From Rhynchopus euleeides (Eukaryota > Euglenozoa > Diplonemea > Diplonemida > Diplonemidae): a stretch of DNA of 64,000 bases. The stretch is taken from contig OY723320.1 of assembly GCA_963210315.1 (NCBI GenBank), forward strand, positions 124,001 through 188,000. Reading direction: 5' to 3'. The translations under genes and the position numbers were made by a program. Positions 63,566-64,000 of the stretch are shown here, in pieces (position 1 is the stretch's first letter; every line of letters begins with the position of its first letter). The notes under the pieces are model-generated. The model did no database searches, was not told the origin of the DNA, and saw nothing but the letters and a program-made list of their open reading frames with translations.

Positions 63566-64000
63566 TCAGCGTGTCACGAGCCCAGCGACGGCGAACCTCT
63601 TTTGGTCTGGGAGGGTGTGGCGGTGCTGTCGGGTCCACGAGTAGGACCTGCCGTGGTACTCGGTGCGGTTCGTCGGGCGGTGGTACCCACGCGACACCGC
63701 CTCGAGGTAGTCCCGCAGGTGCTCCCTCTCCTCCGACTCGCGCCGGTGCCTGCTGTGCAGCAGGGGGGCTGTGGGCGGCTGCTGCGGCATCACTTGCACT
63801 ATCCAGGGTGTCTGGGTCACGAGCCGTGTGTGGGACTTGCGCCGCAACGACGCAGCCCTCCCGCGCCCAGGCGGCGGGCGGGGTCCCTCCCCGTCTGTGC
63901 AGCTGTCCTGTGCCTGCAGGGCACGCGTGTCGTCGTCCACCTCTGTCAGGAAGAAGTCCGACCCCTGCGCAGCGGCAGCCCTGCTGCGGCCCCCTGCAGG
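63566..64000 (-). CDS. 3' part of an unrecognised gene, truncated by window edge
   Basis: The minus-strand frame is open from the right edge through GSDFFLTEVDDDTRA to a TGA at 63566, at least 144 residues. It is rich in Arg, His and Gln, with a possible helix REHLRDYLEAVSRGYHR. No domain is recognised. Same strand and similar spacing to its neighbours make it a plausible real gene; its start lies outside. Confidence 0.45.
   Translation of the reverse strand, partial: PAGGRSRAAAAQGSDFFLTEVDDDTRALQAQDSCTDGEGPRPPPGRGRAASLRRKSHTRLVTQTPWIVQVMPQQPPTAPLLHSRHRRESEEREHLRDYLEAVSRGYHRPTNRTEYHGRSYSWTRQHRHTLPDQKRFAVAGLVTR

Overview
This is a GC-rich nuclear window from a unicellular eukaryote. All seven well-supported host genes, and a partial one at the right edge, lie on the minus strand. 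Three genes have no visible intron; four carry eight introns in total, and every one begins GTATG and ends AG. The largest mobile element is a tyrosine-recombinase retroelement ordered Gag, recombinase, reverse transcriptase-RNase H between split direct repeats, an arrangement I know from VIPER/TATE elements of trypanosomatids. Together with same-strand genes, pyrimidine/CAG tracts before start codons and few cis-introns, this suggests a euglenozoan, most likely a diplonemid. That is inference: no spliced-leader gene and no rRNA or tRNA is present to settle it.

Layout. 1-10735: an uninterrupted minisatellite of 30-bp and 21-bp units. 11978-16255: DNA topoisomerase II. 18603-20313: a nuclear-type protein with a zinc ribbon and an Arg/Asp-rich tail, split by one intron. 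22670-25759: a secreted LVIVD-repeat protein with two LamG-like domains. 26202-31790: nested DNA transposons (a 4.5-kb TA-flanked element holding an hAT-type MITE and a second element with 108-bp identical termini, then another hAT-type MITE and a small palindromic element). 33615-37927: a four-exon gene for a helical repeat protein. 39089-40208: a decayed membrane-receptor-like gene. 41124-45474: the VIPER-like retroelement. 47545-49880: a dimeric tandem array with four copies of an unvarying, foldable core of about 184 bp. 50070-54773: a three-exon seven-pass membrane protein gene whose second intron holds a 2.3-kb hAT transposon with an 8-bp target duplication. 55691-56704: a predicted pseudophosphatase (dead rhodanese plus dead dual-specificity phosphatase). 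59215-63161: a three-exon protein kinase gene. 63566-64000: the 3' part of another gene.

Together the host genes are housekeeping and signalling genes (chromosome topology, RNA-linked protein, kinase, pseudophosphatase, receptor-like membrane proteins) with no operon-like logic. The spaces between them are filled with transposons, MITEs, G-homopolymer runs and tandem repeats. Splice junctions were inferred by eye from reading frame, phase and splice-site consensus; no alignment or transcript data were available.
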